Source: Amycolatopsis sp. (lineage in GTDB: Bacteria; Actinomycetota; Actinomycetes; Mycobacteriales; Pseudonocardiaceae). Taken from it: 64,000 nt of DNA. Position 1 is the first letter of the stretch, and every line of letters starts with the position of its first letter. The position numbers were made by a program, and so were the translations under genes. The stretch lies in NCBI RefSeq assembly GCF_025464955.1, contig NZ_JAODNM010000137.1:37065-101064 (forward strand), read 5' to 3'. Below the pieces are notes generated by a model. It did no database searches. It was not told the DNA's origin and saw nothing but the letters and a program-made list of their open reading frames with translations. Shown here piece after piece: positions 61,221 through 64,000 of this stretch.

Positions 61221-62182
61221 CTGAAGATCTCCGACACAGTGGCGAAGGCATCCTCGTCGAGTTCGACCTCGATGGCTTCGTGAACAGCCTGCCATTGTGC
61301 GTTGGTGCTGGGCGAGATGACCGGTGCGGTAACCACCGGATGCGCCCGCAGCCAGGCCAATGCCAACCCCGCCACGCTGACGCCTTTGTCCCGCGCGACA
61401 TCTCGAAGTCGGGCGACTCGGGCGAGGTTCTCGGCAGAGTAGACACCCGGGTAGTACCGATCACCGGCCACCGCGATTCGGCTGCCCGCGGCCGGTGGGG
61501 CGCCGTCGAGATACCGATCGGACAACATCCCGCCGGCCAGCGGCGAAAAGGCCATGTACCCGAGACCCTCCGCCTCGACCAGCGGCAGCAGCTCCTTCTC
61601 GTCCTCGCGGTCGAGCAGGTTGAATCCGTTCTGAATCCACTCGGGACGCGGCAGTCCGAGTTTCGCGGCGGTGCTCAGGAGGGCTTCCAGCAATTCCGCG
61701 TCGACATTGCAGACCCCGTACGCCCTGATCAGTCCTGTTTCCTGGGCGGCAGTGAACGCGGTGAGTGTTTCTTCGAGCGGGGTGTTCGGGTCTGGTGCGT
61801 GCGACAGGTAGAGGTCGACTCTGCCCAGGCGGCTGATGCTCTGGGCGAGCTGCCGTTCGATGTGCGGGCCGGACAGGTCGATGCGTGGCTGCCCGGCCTG
61901 TACGGAAGTGCCCACCTTGGTCTCGACAAGGATGTCCTCGGGTAGCCGCTCCGCCAGCCAGCGACCGACGGTGCGCTCGCTTTCGCCGCCGCCGTAGCTG
62001 TCCGCGGTGTCGACGACGCGGATGCCCAACGCATGGGCTTCGCTCAACCGGTCGAGCCCCTGCTCGGCGTCGATGCCCAGGCCGCGCGTTGATTCAGCAC
62101 CGCCGATGCCGCCGATCGAGCCCGCGCCGTAGACGAACTCGGTTATCTCGATTCCGGTCCTGCCCAGTTGCCGCTTGTCCAT
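61217..62182 (-). CDS. Aldo/keto reductase
   Basis: 321-residue NADPH-dependent reductase with an 8-stranded barrel. Catalytic tetrad visible: Asp and Tyr in VVDTADSYGGGESERTVGRW, Lys in ILVETKVGTS, His in VDLYLSHAPDPNTP. C-terminal cofactor segment is around VVTAPVISPSTNAQW. Start MDKRQLGRTGIEITEFVYGAG is standard. Substrate unknown. Monocistronic, convergent with the LuxR remnant. Confidence 0.93.
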   Translation of the reverse strand: MDKRQLGRTGIEITEFVYGAGSIGGIGGAESTRGLGIDAEQGLDRLSEAHALGIRVVDTADSYGGGESERTVGRWLAERLPEDILVETKVGTSVQAGQPRIDLSGPHIERQLAQSISRLGRVDLYLSHAPDPNTPLEETLTAFTAAQETGLIRAYGVCNVDAELLEALLSTAAKLGLPRPEWIQNGFNLLDREDEKELLPLVEAEGLGYMAFSPLAGGMLSDRYLDGAPPAAGSRIAVAGDRYYPGVYSAENLARVARLRDVARDKGVSVAGLALAWLRAHPVVTAPVISPSTNAQWQAVHEAIEVELDEDAFATVSEIFS

Positions 62183-62228
62183 AAGCCGAGTCTACTCAAG
62201 ATCGCGAAGGTGCCGCGCGGTAGCAACG

Positions 62229-62794
62229 TCAGTTGAAGACGGTCTCGGCGGGGAGGCCGGACTGGGCGAGGACGTCTTTCATGTTGTAGAAGTCGTCGTC
62301 GGTGAGGATTTTGTTGCCGCACAGGTGAAGGACGGCGACGGCGGGGACGGAGAACAGGGTGGGTGCGTCTCGGAGTTGTCCGCTGAAGGTCCAGCTGATC
62401 TCGACCTGGTCGCCGCCGGCGAATGCGTTGGTGACTTTGAGGCTGGCGTTGTGGACGAAGTACTTGGTGCTGCTCGACCAGCCGGCGATGCCGTCGCGGC
62501 CGGTGTTGGTGCGGTCGAAGGCGTGGTCGGTGTAGCGGGCACCGGTCGTGGTGAACAGGGTGGCGAGGCGCTGCGTGTCGCTGCTGGCCCAGGCGGCTTC
62601 CCAGGCGATGGCGATGGCGGGCAGTCTGCGTCGGCCGGCCTGGTTCGCGGTGTCGGTTTGCTGGGCGGCCGCCACGGAGGTTGCCGTGGTGCCGGTCTGG
62701 GGGTGGGGGTGCTCGCGGCCGCGGTGGATGTTGCGGCGGCGCCGAGGACGGCGGCCGTGAGGACGGTGGTGACGGTGCGGCGGATGGTGCTCAT
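62229..62794 (-). pseudogene. Secreted SnoaL-like protein, frameshifted in a C-tract
   Basis: From 62794 an export signal is read (MSTIRRTVTTVLTAAVLGAA, then ATSTAAAST). The frame then breaks in a CCCCCACCCCC tract (62699-62709 on this strand) and the mature domain continues one frame away as TATSVAAAQQTDTANQAG, IAWEAAWASSDTQRLATLFT and DQVEISWTFSGQLRDAPTLF, a nuclear-transport-factor-2/SnoaL fold. A one-base change in the tract would restore a 180-residue secreted protein. Homopolymer slippage or a base-calling error are both possible. Confidence 0.75.
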
Positions 62795-62840
62795 GATTCC
62801 TCCAGTGGGACAGCTGAGGCCGTGGGTTCCCGTTTACTGC

Positions 62841-62950
62841 AGCAAGGGCCGGGGCGAATGGGGGCGCGGTACGGGCCCGGGGGGCCTGTTTCGTTGTGCT
62901 GGTGGCTGCGTTTCAGGAGTGGCAGAAAGGGCTTTCCTTGCAGTGAAGGC
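62841..62950. repeat. Intergenic GCAAGGGCCGGGGCGA block
   Basis: Block containing CAGCAAGGGCCGGGGCGAAT, GGGGGCCTGTTTCGTTGTGC and CAGAAAGGGCTTTCCTTGCA. The first and last parts are complementary (GCAAGG...CCTTGC), giving a long hairpin. A diverged copy lies at 28496-28625. The rest of the 62795-63167 gap shows no gene and becomes AT-rich just before 63168. Confidence 0.6.
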
Positions 62951-63167
62951 ACGTATAGGGCCGTTCGTACTTCGGCAATCACGGTAAGCGACCGGCCTCG
63001 TTTGTCTGGTGTATGCGTGAGTGACACGGCAAGCAGTTGCATGAGGTGAGCGGGCGTAATTCGTTGCTATGGCGGTGTTTCTGAATAATCGATGAACACG
63101 TTCCGCGATAATGTGTATCACCTGAACATGTTCCGATTGTACGTTCGATCCGTAGTAGAATAAAGGA

Positions 63168-64000
63168 GTGCCCAGCGTAACGACCACCCTCCCCGATCCC
63201 GCCGATATCCGGCGTGCCGATCCGGCGACGCTGGTCGACTACGCCCGGGCGATCACCCGGGAGATGAACCGGTACACCGCGCTGCTGGGTCTGGTGGTCA
63301 CCAAGACCGAGACCGATGGCATCAAGGCGACTCATCAGTACACCTCCGCGGTGCAGTGGCTGATGCATACGACGGGGATGTCCGAGCCCGCGGCACGTCA
63401 GATCGTGGTCCGTGCCCGCGGCACCAACTCCTTGTACGCCATCGACGGGACAGAGATCCCCGGTGTCGCGCCGCTGACCGGTCTCGCCGCATTGGCCGGT
63501 GCCCTCACCCCCGCGCATGTCGACGTCATCGTGAAAACGATGACGGCGATGCCCGCGACGGTGTCGGACGAAGACCGGACGGCGGCGGAGAAGATCCTGG
63601 TCAACCTCGCCGTTAACGCGTCCCCGGTCGAGGTGAAGAAGGCCGGTGACCGGATCCTGGACACGTTGGATCCGGATGGGCCGGAGCCGAAGGATCCGCC
63701 GGAGAGACCGCAGCGGGAGCTGTCGTTCCAGGAACACCGCGACGGGTCCGCCACGCTCAAAGGCAAGCTCGACAACCTGGCCTACGCCCAGTTGCGGGCA
63801 GCCCTCGACCCGTTGGCGAAGCCGCACTCGACGAAAGAGGAAGGCCGCGACACCCGCAGCCAATGGGAACGCCACGCCGACGCGCTGGTCGACCTGGTCC
63901 GCCTCGCGATGACCGTGGACGAGATCCCGACTCACGGTGGTGACCGGGTCCATGTGGCGGTCACCGTGGACTACGAAACGCTGAAGTCCGGGATCGGGAC
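63168..64000 (+). CDS. DUF222 (13E12-type) protein, 3' end outside window
   Basis: At least 277 residues of a DUF222 protein, a family abundant in actinobacteria and usually ending in an HNH endonuclease domain, which would lie beyond the window. Visible pattern: TLVDYARAITREMNRYTALL, YTSAVQWLMHTTGMSEPAA, LTPAHVDVIVKTMTAMPATV, DGSATLKGKLDNLAYAQLRA and WERHADALVDLVRLAM. GTG 63168 overlaps an AAAGGAG sequence, which is closer than a good ribosome site should be, so ATG 63264 remains possible. Confidence 0.85.
   Translation, partial: MPSVTTTLPDPADIRRADPATLVDYARAITREMNRYTALLGLVVTKTETDGIKATHQYTSAVQWLMHTTGMSEPAARQIVVRARGTNSLYAIDGTEIPGVAPLTGLAALAGALTPAHVDVIVKTMTAMPATVSDEDRTAAEKILVNLAVNASPVEVKKAGDRILDTLDPDGPEPKDPPERPQRELSFQEHRDGSATLKGKLDNLAYAQLRAALDPLAKPHSTKEEGRDTRSQWERHADALVDLVRLAMTVDEIPTHGGDRVHVAVTVDYETLKSGIG

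Noticed and set aside
1..64000. rRNA operon, replication origin or prophage structural genes
   Set aside because: No 16S/23S landmarks, DnaA boxes with dnaA/dnaN, or phage structural proteins were seen.

Overview
High-GC actinobacterial chromosome, most consistent with Pseudonocardiales and in particular an Amycolatopsis-like organism. The evidence is strong third-position GC bias, many GTG starts, tight ATGA-type operon joints, DUF397/XRE pairs, a 13E12/DUF222 protein, citramalate synthase next to leuB, and abundant palindromic intergenic repeats. Species cannot be fixed from this window alone.

1-43.5 kb is orderly core chromosome. It opens with the 3' end of mnmA, then a GT-B glycosyltransferase, an MBL-fold hydrolase, a LURP-one-like protein and a MetE-like enzyme. 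ligA with a GNAT gene follows, then gatC-gatA-(63-aa membrane protein)-gatB. Next come an oxidoreductase behind a LacI-type operator, an HxlR/DoxX pair, a PQQ-type lipoprotein and ilvD. The branched-chain amino acid block is ilvB-ilvN-ilvC, then two tandem ankyrin-repeat paralogues, serA, leuB and cimA. After it are a PCMT-like methyltransferase, an XRE-DUF397 pair, merR-trxA, an FAD monooxygenase, gltX, a HAD phosphatase, tRNA-Gln(CUG) and tRNA-Glu(CUC). GatCAB, GltX, tRNA-Gln and tRNA-Glu together are the parts of the indirect Gln-tRNA pathway.

The most informative regulatory signals are two attenuators. Upstream of ilvB a promoter places transcription start almost at a 15-codon Leu/Val-rich leader peptide, followed by a 12-bp pause hairpin and a terminator. 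Upstream of cimA a 13-codon leader carries three consecutive Ile codons, again followed by a pause hairpin and a U-tailed terminator. The cimA element implies isoleucine-controlled attenuation of the citramalate route.

43.5-64 kb is accessory and decaying. Directly after the tRNA-Glu terminator lies a serine recombinase pseudogene whose 5' end abuts a truncated type I polyketide synthase end (AT-ACP). Then come a TetR/MFS efflux pair with a clear operator, a luciferase-like monooxygenase broken by a 13-bp tandem duplication, and a broken alpha/beta hydrolase. Intact islands follow: sugar isomerase plus Gfo/Idh/MocA oxidoreductase; AmiS/UreI transporter; quinone oxidoreductase; isochorismatase-like hydrolase; EPTP-type beta-propeller; GntR regulator; HpcH/HpaI aldolase; PDC-lactonase-like amidohydrolase; aldo/keto reductase. 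More pseudogenes lie between them (unknown gene, alpha/beta hydrolase, LuxR regulator, SnoaL-like secreted protein). The window ends inside a DUF222 protein.

Across the whole window, intergenic gaps carry several distinct families of near-perfect inverted repeats (20-50 bp, many between convergent genes), each family recurring with the same word.
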